Shown: piece after piece, positions 35,701 to 44,850 of the stretch
Numbering within the stretch: position 1 is the first letter of the stretch
Layout: each line of letters begins with the position of its first letter
Source: Bacteroidales bacterium
GTDB taxonomy: Bacteria; Bacteroidota; Bacteroidia; Bacteroidales; UBA932
Length of the DNA stretch: 64,000 bases
Direction of reading: 5' to 3'
NCBI GenBank assembly: GCA_017439305.1
Contig: JAFSJK010000034.1
Location: 1 to 64,000, forward strand
Notes under the pieces: model-generated
Seen by the model: the letters and a program-made list of their open reading frames with translations, nothing else
Databases searched by the model: none
What the model was told of the DNA's origin: nothing
Program-made: the position numbers and the translations under genes

Positions 35701-37275
35701 TTATTGTTTGCTTTCAAGGATGACGGTGGCGGTGCGCTGTCCGACGGTTTTCTTGTCCTGGGGATGGATGTCGTTCCATTCGCCGAGGTCCGCATTGGGA
35801 ACGAGATAGACCCCGTCGACCTTCTCCGCGGTGGCCCGCTGCTCTTTCTGGACGCGGTTCCAGCCCCAGTCGTTGTCGGTGAGTTCGGAGTGCTCGAAGG
35901 CGGCGAGTTCGATGATGTAGAAGGGGAGGGCGGCGTCGCCGGTTTCCGACCGCCAGGAGTCCACCATCGTTTCCAGCAGGCTTCCGTAGTCGGCGGCGTT
36001 GTTGCAGTTGCTCTCGCCCTGGTACCAGATGACACCGGCGAAGGGGAAGTCTTTCATCGGGGCGGTAATGGCGTTCCACAAGCCCGCGGGCTTGTATTGA
36101 AGGAAGACTTGGCCAGGACGCGCGGGCATCCTGCGGCCGTCCTTGTGTTCCCAGCCCGTCAGGAGGGAGATGTCCCCGTCAGGAGTCTCCAGGCTGTACC
36201 GTTTGTCCGGCACGGCGCTGGCAGGATTGCCGCCGCAGGCATACAGGTGGATTTCAATCTCATTCTCGCCCGCACGGAGGATGCCTTCCGGAACCGGGTA
36301 GTTGCGCGGGGGATACATATACGTGATATTGCCCACATAAACACCGTTCACGAACGTGGAATCCGCGTCGATGAGGGCACCGAGATGCAGGATGGAAGGC
36401 CCTTCCGGAGCCTTGTCCAGGGTGAATTTCCGACGAAGGAAGTGACTGCCGTAGACATTCTCCCCCTTGCGGTCCAGGGCCCAGCCCTTGTCGAACAGGT
36501 TCACCGGACGCCACTTCGCGGCCGTGTTGGCCGGCAGCGCATTGTGCGCCTCCTGCCAGTCCGTGTAAAGTGTAGCGTTGAACCGGTTGATGCTGTCCAG
36601 ATAGGCAGGCTGCTGGAAAAGATGCAGTTCGTCCAGGGCATAGCCCGGAAGCCGGGCTTCCTCGATCCAGGCCTCGACCGGCGATCCGCCCACGGCGTTG
36701 TTTATCATTCCCACGGGAACACCGGTAGCCTCCTGGAGGTAACGGGCCGTGAAGTAGCTCACGGCGCTCCAGGCGAGGGCGGTGGAATCGCTGTCCAGGA
36801 CCTCCCAGCTGCCGCCGGGAAGCTCTTCGTCCGGGCCGTTGAAACGGTACCGCATCGGCACGTGGAAATAGCGGATCCGATCGTTGGCGTATCCCTTGAT
36901 GTCGCCGGCGACTGCGTCCAGGCAGCGCCGTACGGGCAGTTCCATGTTGGACTGGCCGGAGCACAGGTAGACGTCGCCCACGAGGATATCCTTCACGACC
37001 GTACCGTTGGCTTCCAGCGTGAACGGGCCGCCGGCCTCCGTAGCGGGCAGCGCAACACACCAGTGGCCAGCCGTGTCGGCCACGGCTTTCAACGTCTTCC
37101 CCTGCCACCGGACCTTGACGGCGGCACCGGGCTCCGTGGTCCCATGGACGGGGATCTCCCGGCCGCGCTGGATGACCATTCCGTCCGCAACAGGAAGGGC
37201 GAACCGGGAGGGTGCAGGCTTGCAGCCTGCCGCAATCAGCAGGATGGCCAGGAAAGGAAGGAAATGCTTCATCAT
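35701..37275 (-). CDS. SGNH esterase of the sialate O-acetylesterase family (acetylxylan esterase candidate)
   Basis: 524 residues. Lipoprotein signal MMKHFLPFLAILLIAAGC. The SGNH/SASA domain shows the nucleophile Ser in GDVYLCSGQSNMELPV, the Gly/Asn block in IWYQGESNCNNAADY and the Asp-His pair in WNDIHPQDKK. A jelly-roll-like segment (about 240-350) is inserted in the hydrolase domain, as in other family members. In a xylan locus it most likely removes acetyl groups from xylo-oligosaccharides; this is inference, since family members also act on sialic acid or xyloglucan. Start chosen to keep the signal peptide and follow the -7 box at 37300. Confidence 0.87.
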   Translation of the reverse strand: MMKHFLPFLAILLIAAGCKPAPSRFALPVADGMVIQRGREIPVHGTTEPGAAVKVRWQGKTLKAVADTAGHWCVALPATEAGGPFTLEANGTVVKDILVGDVYLCSGQSNMELPVRRCLDAVAGDIKGYANDRIRYFHVPMRYRFNGPDEELPGGSWEVLDSDSTALAWSAVSYFTARYLQEATGVPVGMINNAVGGSPVEAWIEEARLPGYALDELHLFQQPAYLDSINRFNATLYTDWQEAHNALPANTAAKWRPVNLFDKGWALDRKGENVYGSHFLRRKFTLDKAPEGPSILHLGALIDADSTFVNGVYVGNITYMYPPRNYPVPEGILRAGENEIEIHLYACGGNPASAVPDKRYSLETPDGDISLLTGWEHKDGRRMPARPGQVFLQYKPAGLWNAITAPMKDFPFAGVIWYQGESNCNNAADYGSLLETMVDSWRSETGDAALPFYIIELAAFEHSELTDNDWGWNRVQKEQRATAEKVDGVYLVPNADLGEWNDIHPQDKKTVGQRTATVILESKQ

Positions 37276-37299
37276 CGGGTTATCAGTTTTATCCGATGA

Positions 37300-37307
37300 C
37301 AAAGTTA
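37300..37307 (-). promoter_or_regulatory. -7 promoter box of the esterase-permease-GH43 operon
   Basis: TAACTTTG on the minus strand, about 24 nt upstream of the esterase start. A TTG 24 nt further upstream is slightly too far for a good -33. Confidence 0.5.
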
Positions 37308-37411
37308 CGCGTTCCCGAAGGGAATCTTTGACAAAAATAGGTCAGAGACTTTCAAAAAAGGAACAGAAATCCCAAAATCGTTACATATCCTTGTGACAAG
37401 GAAACACGCCG

Positions 37412-40400
37412 TCATCCCTTGAACAGCTTGTCCAGCGCTTCCGGATCATCGGAATCCATATACTTTGTGACGAATTCCTTCGGCGTCATCCCGAAGTAGT
37501 CCCGGAAGGAGCTGGAGAAGTAGGAAGGGGTGGAGAAGCCTACGCGGTAGGCGACTTCGGAGATGTTCACCTTCTCGTGGATGAGGAGGTAGGCGGCCTG
37601 CTTCATCCGGGTGGACTTGATGAGGGTGGAAGGGGAGAGGCCCATGATTTCCTTGAGCCGGCGGTTCAGGTGCACGCGGCTGATTCCGACTTCCCGGCTC
37701 AGGTCGTCGACGCTGAAATCCGGGTTGTCCAGGTTCTTCTTGATGACCTCGGTCACCCGTTCCTTCAGGTCGGCGGGAGCGGCCACTTTCACGTCGGTGT
37801 AATTGTAGTCCACATTGCCGGTGATTTTGGTCCGCAGGGTTTCCCGGGCGGCGAGGATGTTGGCGATGGTGCCCTTGAGAAGGTCGAAGGATAGGGGCTT
37901 GGAAAGGAACCGGTCGGCCCCGCTGTCCACGCTGCGCTGCTGGGTGGCCTCATCGGAGGAGGAGGTCAGGAGGATGACCGGGATGTGGTTGGTCCCCGGG
38001 TTGCGCTTGATCTTTTCGCAGAGTTCGATGCCGTCCATCCCCTCCATCTTGAGGTCCGTGACCACTACGTCCGGTACGTGGACGGAAATGTCGGCCCAGG
38101 CGGAGGCGGCGTCGGGGAATGCCTTGACGTTGTAGGTGGGGCGGAGTTCGTGCAGGAGATAATCCCGGATTTCGCTGTCGTCGTCCATGAGGACGACGTG
38201 GCGGCGGGACTTGACCTCCTTGTCGGAATCGGTGGCGGAGGGCGTGAAGGCAAGGTCCTCGGTGCTCCGGGCGAGCAGGTCCGAGGTGGGGAGCTTGGTA
38301 TAGAGGTCCTTGTGATGGGAAGTCTTGGACATTTCCAGCTCGGTCAGGTGGGCGCAGCCGGCCGGGATGTACACGGAGAAGCGGACGCCCTGTTCCGTAT
38401 TGTAGGCTTCGATGGCACCGTGGTGCAGTTCCACGAGCATCTTGGCAAGGTTGAGGCCCACGCCGCTGCCGGCCTTGGCATCCAGGACGTTGGTCTGGAA
38501 GAACCGCTCGAACACTTTCTCCCGGTCCGCCTCCTCCAGGTGGGACCCGGAGTTGGTGATGTCGATGCGGACGAACTCCTTGATGTCGGCGGCCAGGAAC
38601 CCCTTGTTCGCTTTCGGCGCGCTTACCGCGATGGTGATGTCACCCCCGTCCGGCGTGTGCTTGAAGGCATTGGACAGGATGTTGAACACGATTTTGTCGA
38701 AGTTTCCCTGGTCGATCCACAGGTTCTCCACTTCGTGCACCGGTTCCAGCGTGAGGGCGATGTTCCGGGAGACCGCCATGTCGTCGAAAGACTGCATGAT
38801 GTCCCGGATGAAATAGACGATGTCCGTCTCCAGGAAGTGGAGCTGCATCTTGCCTTCATCCACCTTCCGCATGTCCATCAGCTGGTTCACGAGGCGCAGG
38901 ATCCGGAGGGAGTTGCGGTACATCAGGTTGTAAAGGCCCTTCGTGCGGGGGTCCTGTTCGGCTTCGCGCATCTGCTTGAGCGGGGACATGAGGAGGGTGA
39001 GCGGCGTGCGGATCTCGTGGGAGATGTTGGTGAACATCTTGAGTTTGAAGTCCTTGATTTCGGAGGCTTCCCGCTCCGCTTCATGCCGGCGGTGCCGCCG
39101 GTAGAGATCCTTCAGCAACAGGGCGAGGGCGGCGAGGAGGATCAGGTACACCAGGAAGGCCCAGACGGACAGGTACCAGGGATACCGGATCCTGATTTCG
39201 ATGGACCGGGAGGAGAAATCGTCCTCCGCCCCGTCGAAGAATGCCTTGACGGTAAACGTATATCGGCCGGCCGGTACTCTCGTATAGGTGGCGGTCCGGG
39301 CGGAAGGGGAGGTATAATGCCAGTCTTTGTCGAAGTGGTCCAGCCGGTAGGCGTAGCGGATTTTCCGGGGGTTCGTGTACTCCAGCACGGCGAATTCCAG
39401 CGAAAAAGTATTCCGCTGGTTGGGGAGGATGATCCGGGTGGCTTCCGTGATCTGCTTGTCCAGGATATTGTCTTCCCGGGCCGGATCGAAGTCCACCTCT
39501 TCGTTCAGGACGGTGAGTTTCGATAGGGAGAGGGGCGGAACCGGATGGACGGTCCGGTTGACAACCTGGGGATAGAACCTCGTCACGCCGCCGGTCCCGC
39601 CGAAGAACAGCTGCCCGTCATTATCCCGGAAAGCGGATCCGAAATGGAACTCGTTGTTCTGCAACCCGTCATAGGCATAGTAGCAGGTGAAGCCGCCGGT
39701 GGCAGGGTCCAGGTGGTTCAGGCCGTAGGAGGTGGATATCCAGAGCGTTCCGTCCCCGGCTTCCAGGATGGCGCTTACGACGTTGCTGGACAATCCGTCG
39801 GCTTTGCTGAAGAAGCGGGTGGTGCCCCGGTCGCGGTCGCAGGCGGTGAGCCCTTCGCCCGTCCCGATCCAGACGGTCCCGTCCTTCGCTTCATAAAAAC
39901 AATATACGCGCGCGTTGATGGCGACATTCCCGACATTGTAAGTCAGGAGTTTGCCGGTATCGGGGTCGTAGCAGAGCGGCCCGTTGAACGTTCCCAGCCA
40001 CAGGGTCCCCCTCCGGTCGGTCATCAGGGCGCTCACCCACTTGTTGATATCCTGGACGATGTTCTTTTCCACTTTCCGCGCCTTCGGGGAAATGATGCTG
40101 AGCCCCGCGCCATAGGTGCCGGCATACAGGCGGTCCTTGACCGGATCGTAGGAAAGGCAGACGACATTCCGGGATCCGACGGCATCCTGGTCGGCGAAGG
40201 GGCGGAAGCCTGCGGACGGGGTATAGGTGAAAAGGCCGTCCAGGTAGGTGGCGGCCCATAAAGTCCCGTCCCTGTCGAAGGCGAGTGCCATTACGGAATC
40301 GTTGGTCAGGCCGGAATCCGCGGCCGTGAAGAAGGTCCGGCGACCGTCATTTCCCACGCGGAGGATGCCGCCGCCGTCCGTGCCGATCCAGAAGGACCCG

Positions 40401-41518
40401 TCGGCCGGGTTCTGGACGATGGCGGTGACGCAGGCCGCCTGTTCCCCGTACAGGCCGGCGGGCCCTACGGACAGATAGCCGAATCCGTACATCGACCGGG
40501 GAACGACCAGGACACCGGTCTGGAACGCCCCGACCCAGACATTTCCCTGGTTGTCTTCCATCAGGGTATGGACCTTCCAGCGGGACATGCCGTAGGGAAT
40601 CCGGGCCAGGCTGGCTTCCCGGCAATGGTCTGTCTCGGAATCGTATACGTACAATCCTTCCGTCTCCGTGCCCACGAGGAAGGTCCGGCTTCCCGTCCGC
40701 TGGCTGGTCCGGTACGGCAACAGCGCGACCGCCTCGCACGAGCGGGCTGTCGGATCGGCGGACGCGCGGATGCGCCCCGCCGACGTACGGTAGATGTAGA
40801 TTCCGTTCATGGTCCCCAGCAGGACATCGCCGCTTTCCGGATCTTCGGCGAAACACTGGATGACGGGATTCCCTTCGAGGGGAATGTCCATTTTCCGCAT
40901 CGTGGCTGCGTCCACGACAGACAGGCCGCCGGTCTCTCCGGACAGCCAGACGCGTCCGGATGCATCCTGGAATACCCGGTTCACGAAAGGAGAGGCCAGC
41001 TCCCGGTTCAGGATGCCGCGCCGCCCGTCTTTCAAGGCGTGGGTTTCCGTATCCAGGATGTAGACCCCTTGCTGGGAAGTGGCCACCCAGAGTTCGGTGG
41101 ACGAAGGGCCGGTCCTGACTTCCAGGATGTCGGAGACATACTGGGTGGACCCGGGCACTTCCGGATCCCGGAGGTCGATATGGCTGAAGGAACTGTTGTC
41201 GGGATTGAATGTCTGCAGGCCCATCGACGTCCCTACCCACAGGACGCCCCGGCTGTCCTCGAAGACGGTGGGGACAAGGTCGCTGGCCAGCGCGTCGGCC
41301 CGGTCGCGGGCGAACCGGAAGGTGGTGAAGTCCATCCCGTCAAACCGGGCGAGTCCGCTTTCCGTGGAGATCCAGATGAACCCGCGCGAATCCTGGAAAA
41401 TGTCTTTGACCTGGCTGCTGGGCAGGCCGGATTCGGTGGTATACAGCCGTGCCATCTGGGCACGGGCGGGAAGGAGGAGGGCCAGTGAGAGCAGGGCGGA
41501 AAGGACGATTTGTCTCAT
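37412..41518 (-). CDS. Hybrid two-component system regulator (HTCS) of the xylan locus
   Basis: 1368 residues. Signal peptide MRQIVLSALLSLALLLPARAQ. Periplasmic double beta-propeller sensor with many Reg_prop repeats (GFIWISTESGLARFD and the like, to about 690), Y_Y_Y domain (about 700-765), one transmembrane helix (about 775-795), HisKA with FTNISHEIRTPLTLLMSPL, HATPase, receiver with phosphoacceptor Asp in DVVVTDLKMEGMDG, and C-terminal AraC helix-turn-helix (NISEVAYRVGFSTPSYFSSSFRDYFGMTP). ATG 41518 is chosen over an in-frame 41569, which adds 17 residues before the signal peptide. Divergent from xusA. HTCS proteins next to xus genes sense xylo-oligosaccharides in relatives. Confidence 0.94.
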   Translation of the reverse strand: MRQIVLSALLSLALLLPARAQMARLYTTESGLPSSQVKDIFQDSRGFIWISTESGLARFDGMDFTTFRFARDRADALASDLVPTVFEDSRGVLWVGTSMGLQTFNPDNSSFSHIDLRDPEVPGSTQYVSDILEVRTGPSSTELWVATSQQGVYILDTETHALKDGRRGILNRELASPFVNRVFQDASGRVWLSGETGGLSVVDAATMRKMDIPLEGNPVIQCFAEDPESGDVLLGTMNGIYIYRTSAGRIRASADPTARSCEAVALLPYRTSQRTGSRTFLVGTETEGLYVYDSETDHCREASLARIPYGMSRWKVHTLMEDNQGNVWVGAFQTGVLVVPRSMYGFGYLSVGPAGLYGEQAACVTAIVQNPADGSFWIGTDGGGILRVGNDGRRTFFTAADSGLTNDSVMALAFDRDGTLWAATYLDGLFTYTPSAGFRPFADQDAVGSRNVVCLSYDPVKDRLYAGTYGAGLSIISPKARKVEKNIVQDINKWVSALMTDRRGTLWLGTFNGPLCYDPDTGKLLTYNVGNVAINARVYCFYEAKDGTVWIGTGEGLTACDRDRGTTRFFSKADGLSSNVVSAILEAGDGTLWISTSYGLNHLDPATGGFTCYYAYDGLQNNEFHFGSAFRDNDGQLFFGGTGGVTRFYPQVVNRTVHPVPPLSLSKLTVLNEEVDFDPAREDNILDKQITEATRIILPNQRNTFSLEFAVLEYTNPRKIRYAYRLDHFDKDWHYTSPSARTATYTRVPAGRYTFTVKAFFDGAEDDFSSRSIEIRIRYPWYLSVWAFLVYLILLAALALLLKDLYRRHRRHEAEREASEIKDFKLKMFTNISHEIRTPLTLLMSPLKQMREAEQDPRTKGLYNLMYRNSLRILRLVNQLMDMRKVDEGKMQLHFLETDIVYFIRDIMQSFDDMAVSRNIALTLEPVHEVENLWIDQGNFDKIVFNILSNAFKHTPDGGDITIAVSAPKANKGFLAADIKEFVRIDITNSGSHLEEADREKVFERFFQTNVLDAKAGSGVGLNLAKMLVELHHGAIEAYNTEQGVRFSVYIPAGCAHLTELEMSKTSHHKDLYTKLPTSDLLARSTEDLAFTPSATDSDKEVKSRRHVVLMDDDSEIRDYLLHELRPTYNVKAFPDAASAWADISVHVPDVVVTDLKMEGMDGIELCEKIKRNPGTNHIPVILLTSSSDEATQQRSVDSGADRFLSKPLSFDLLKGTIANILAARETLRTKITGNVDYNYTDVKVAAPADLKERVTEVIKKNLDNPDFSVDDLSREVGISRVHLNRRLKEIMGLSPSTLIKSTRMKQAAYLLIHEKVNISEVAYRVGFSTPSYFSSSFRDYFGMTPKEFVTKYMDSDDPEALDKLFKG

Positions 41519-41523
41519 AGTCA

Positions 41524-41531
41524 CAAATTTA
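41524..41531 (-). promoter_or_regulatory. -7 promoter box of the HTCS gene
   Basis: TAAATTTG on the minus strand, 5 nt before the start codon, implying an almost leaderless mRNA. Confidence 0.5.
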
Positions 41532-41598
41532 GCAAATAATGTTTCGTTTTTTGATATGATTTGTATCATTTATGACATTTTTCGCCAAAAGCTCCTGC

Positions 41599-41606
41599 TA
41601 TCTTTG
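41599..41606 (+). promoter_or_regulatory. -7 promoter box of the xus operon
   Basis: TATCTTTG, giving a leader of about 65 nt to xusA. No TTG at -33, as expected for a promoter that needs an activator such as the adjacent HTCS. Confidence 0.6.
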
Positions 41607-41677
41607 TCCAGTTTGTAAAACTGACAAGAATTATCCAAACCAATAAAACGCTATCAACCATCTAATTGAACCCTAAA

Positions 41678-44600
41678 ATGATGAAAAGGAGAAACTATCT
41701 CGTGTTCGGAATTTTGGCGCTTCTGCTCCTTCTGCCCGGACATTCTTTCGCCCAGATCCTGCGTGTGCAAGGCAGGGTCCTGGACGAGCAGGGAGAAGGG
41801 TTGATCGGGGCCGGCGTGGTCATCCAAGGAACCACGACCGGAACCATCACCGACATGGACGGTAACTTCGTCCTCTCCGTTCCCACCGGGGCCATGCTGG
41901 AGATTTCCTGCATCGGATACACGACGCAGGTGGTTCCGGCCTCCCAGAACCTGACCGTGGCGATGGAACCCGAAAACCGGGCCCTGGACGAAGCGGTCGT
42001 CATCGCCTATGGCCAGCAGAAGAAGGTGACCATCACCGGTGCCGTCTCCGCCATGGGCAACGATGACATCATGAAGTCGCCGGTCGCGAACGTCGCGAAC
42101 GCCCTCCAGGGAAACCTTCCCGGCGTTTCCGCCGTCCAGCCTTCCGGCATGCCGGGCGCCGACGAGCCGGAAATCCGCATCCGTGGCGTCGGCTCCCTGA
42201 ACAGCGCGGATCCGCTGGTCCTCGTGGACGGCGTCGAACGTCCTTTCTCGCAGCTGGATCCCAATGAAATCGAAAGCATTTCCGTCCTCAAGGACGCTTC
42301 GGCTACGGCCGTCTTCGGTGTCCGCGGTGCGAACGGTGTCATCCTCGTCACCACCAAGCGCGGTACGACCGGGAAGGCGTCCGTATCCGCATCGGCCAAT
42401 GCCGCCGTGCAGACGATCTCGAAGTTCGTCGACTTCGCGGACTCCTACACCTACGGCCGGATGTACAATTACTCCCAGATCACGGACGCCCTTCCCATGA
42501 ACCAGTGGCCGGGAACGGCGAACATTACCGATTATTCCCCGTATGCCGACCTGGGCATCCGCTTCAGCCAGGAGGTGATGGAGCATTTCCGCACCAAGGA
42601 CATGCCCCGCACCTTCCCGAGCATGGACTGGATCAAGTACATCATGAATGATTCGGCCTGGCAGGAACAGGCCAATGTGAATGTGAACGGCGGTACGGAG
42701 CGGGTTCGCTATTTCGTCTCCGCCGGTTTCCTGAACCAGGATTCCCTGTTCAAGACTTTCTCCGACAACAAGAACGAGACCTTCAATTTCAAGCGTCTGA
42801 ACTATCGCGCGAACCTCGATATCGACGTTTCCAAGCGCAGTCAGCTCTCCATCACCCTGGGCGGCCGCATGCAGAACCGCAACACGATGGGTGGCGGTGA
42901 AGGCTTCCTGTTCCGTTACCTGCAGGGCGCTACGCCCTATGCCGGCAGCGGTGTCGATGCGGAAGGACGCCATATCGTTTCGGACCCGAACTTCGTCGGT
43001 CCTTTCGACCGGGACGCCCTGTCGAACTATTACGGACTCGGCTATCAGCTCGAAAGCACCAACGTCCTCAACTTCGATATCCAGTACAAGCTGGACCTGG
43101 GATTCATCACCCAGGGTCTCTCTTTCAAGACCAAGGCTTCCTATAACTCCGACTATACCGCCCGGAAGAACCGCCAGAACGGTTATGGTACGGGCGTGAA
43201 CTATGTCGCCACCCTCGTGAACGGCGAAGAGGTGCTCCGCAAGGAGAACATCACCTGGCCGCTTCCTTACAGTGAGGCCAAATGGGGAAACCGCAACTGG
43301 TATGCGGAAGCGAGCTTCGACTATGCCCGCCGGTTCGGCCAGCACAACATCGGCGCGCTGCTCCTCTACAACCAGAGCAAGACCTATTATCCCTGGGACT
43401 CCGACGGCAGCCTGTACCAGTCCATCCCGAAGGGCTACGTGGGCCTGGTCGGCCGTATCACTTATGACTATGCCACCAAGTACCTGCTCGATTTCAACAT
43501 CGGTTACAACGGTTCCGAGAATTTCGCCCCCGGCAAGCGGTACGGTACCTTCCCGTCCGTTTCCCTGGGTTGGATCCCGTCCCAGGAATCCTGGTGGGAG
43601 CCCATCAAGAACTTCATGGGCTATCTGAAGCTCCGCGGCTCCTGGGGACTCGTAGGTAACGACAATACGAACGGAGCCCGCTTCCTCTATCTCCCCGGCG
43701 CCTGGCAGTTCTACCAGGGCTCCACGACGGTGAACCCGCAGAACCGCGGTGCCAACTTCGGTACCGGCGGTACCGGCTGGCTGCAGGCCGTCAAGGAACT
43801 GACGTCCGGCAACCCCAACGTGACCTGGGAAACGGCCAGCAAGATCAACATCGGTCTGGACGCCGCATTCTTCAGGGATCGCCTCCACGCCTACGTGGAC
43901 TTCTTCTGGGAGGACCGCCAGCACATCCTGGTGTCCAACGCGTCCACCCTGTCCGCCGTCACGTCCCTGCCTTCCAGCTACGTGAACGAGGGCCGTGTGA
44001 AGAACCATGGTTACGAGGTCAGCCTGAACTGGGAAGACCGGATCGGCAATGTCCGCTATTCCATTTCCCCGAACGTCTCCTTCGCCCGGAACAAGGTCAT
44101 CGAGATGCTCGAAGTCGAGCCGATGTATGCCTATCTGAGCCGGACCGGCCTGCCGGTCGGCCAGCGCTTCGGTTACGAGCTCTTCGAGTTCTACCAGCCC
44201 GGCACGGAAGAGCGCTACAAGGCCAAGTACGGCAAGGACATGCCGGACCAGAATCTGGTGCTCAAGTATGGCGACTGCGTGTACGTGGACCTCAACGATG
44301 ACGGTATCATCGACCAGAACGACCAGCAGCCGCTGGGCTATACCGACAATCCGGAGATTACGTATTCCCTGAATACCTCCCTCCATTGGAAGGGCCTCGA
44401 TTTCTCCATGCTGTGGACGGGCGCCGACCATACGAGCCGTGCGCTGAACGGTTACTTCCGGGACCAGTTCGGTTCCACCAATACTTCCGCCCTCGCCCAG
44501 TGGGTGGCGGACAACTCCTGGACGGAGGACAATCCGAATGCCATCCTTCCGCGCATCTCCTTCGTCAACCGGGTCCACAACAACCGGGATTCCTCGGCCT

Positions 44601-44836
44601 GGCTGATCAATTCCCGCTACATCCGCCTGAAGAACGTCGAAATCGGATATACGTTCAACAAGCCCAAGGCCATGCCTTTCTTCAATTACATCCGCTTGTC
44701 CGTTTCCGGGCAGAACCTGCTCACGTTCTCCCGGTTCGACGGCAACGACCCGGAAGCCCCGGGCTCCGGTCTCGACTACGGCATGCGCTACCCGATGACC
44801 CGTGTCGTCAACATGGGCGTGCAGGTTAACTTCTAA
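41678..44836 (+). CDS. xusA: SusC-like TonB-dependent transporter (XusA)
   Basis: 1052 residues. Signal peptide ending GHSFAQ, N-terminal carboxypeptidase-regulatory-like domain (VQGRVLDEQGEGLIGAGVVIQGTTTGTITDMDGNF), TonB-box-like DEAVVIAYGQQKK, plug domain with IRIRGVGSLNSADPLVLVDGVE, and a 22-stranded barrel ending VQVNF. It imports oligosaccharides across the outer membrane together with its SusD lid. First gene of xusA-xusB-xusC-xusD-xusE-xyn10, the conserved xylan core of gut and rumen Bacteroidetes. The first two ATGs (41678, 41681) are equivalent; an in-frame TTG at 41666 was not used. Confidence 0.93.
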   Translation: MMKRRNYLVFGILALLLLLPGHSFAQILRVQGRVLDEQGEGLIGAGVVIQGTTTGTITDMDGNFVLSVPTGAMLEISCIGYTTQVVPASQNLTVAMEPENRALDEAVVIAYGQQKKVTITGAVSAMGNDDIMKSPVANVANALQGNLPGVSAVQPSGMPGADEPEIRIRGVGSLNSADPLVLVDGVERPFSQLDPNEIESISVLKDASATAVFGVRGANGVILVTTKRGTTGKASVSASANAAVQTISKFVDFADSYTYGRMYNYSQITDALPMNQWPGTANITDYSPYADLGIRFSQEVMEHFRTKDMPRTFPSMDWIKYIMNDSAWQEQANVNVNGGTERVRYFVSAGFLNQDSLFKTFSDNKNETFNFKRLNYRANLDIDVSKRSQLSITLGGRMQNRNTMGGGEGFLFRYLQGATPYAGSGVDAEGRHIVSDPNFVGPFDRDALSNYYGLGYQLESTNVLNFDIQYKLDLGFITQGLSFKTKASYNSDYTARKNRQNGYGTGVNYVATLVNGEEVLRKENITWPLPYSEAKWGNRNWYAEASFDYARRFGQHNIGALLLYNQSKTYYPWDSDGSLYQSIPKGYVGLVGRITYDYATKYLLDFNIGYNGSENFAPGKRYGTFPSVSLGWIPSQESWWEPIKNFMGYLKLRGSWGLVGNDNTNGARFLYLPGAWQFYQGSTTVNPQNRGANFGTGGTGWLQAVKELTSGNPNVTWETASKINIGLDAAFFRDRLHAYVDFFWEDRQHILVSNASTLSAVTSLPSSYVNEGRVKNHGYEVSLNWEDRIGNVRYSISPNVSFARNKVIEMLEVEPMYAYLSRTGLPVGQRFGYELFEFYQPGTEERYKAKYGKDMPDQNLVLKYGDCVYVDLNDDGIIDQNDQQPLGYTDNPEITYSLNTSLHWKGLDFSMLWTGADHTSRALNGYFRDQFGSTNTSALAQWVADNSWTEDNPNAILPRISFVNRVHNNRDSSAWLINSRYIRLKNVEIGYTFNKPKAMPFFNYIRLSVSGQNLLTFSRFDGNDPEAPGSGLDYGMRYPMTRVVNMGVQVNF

Positions 44837-44850
44837 TACAGACACGCGAT

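Noticed and set aside
37409-37422. 14-nt exact match (ACGCCGTCATCCCT) to the core of the large palindrome at the 3' end of the HTCS gene
   Set aside because: No flanking stems or other core sequence accompany it and it overlaps the stop codon of a normal gene end; a chance match is plausible.
41654-44845. Open frame of about 1060 codons antisense to xusA
   Set aside because: Same codon-usage shadow; the sense gene is an unmistakable SusC-family transporter. Similar shadows cover xusB-xusE, GH67 and the esterase.
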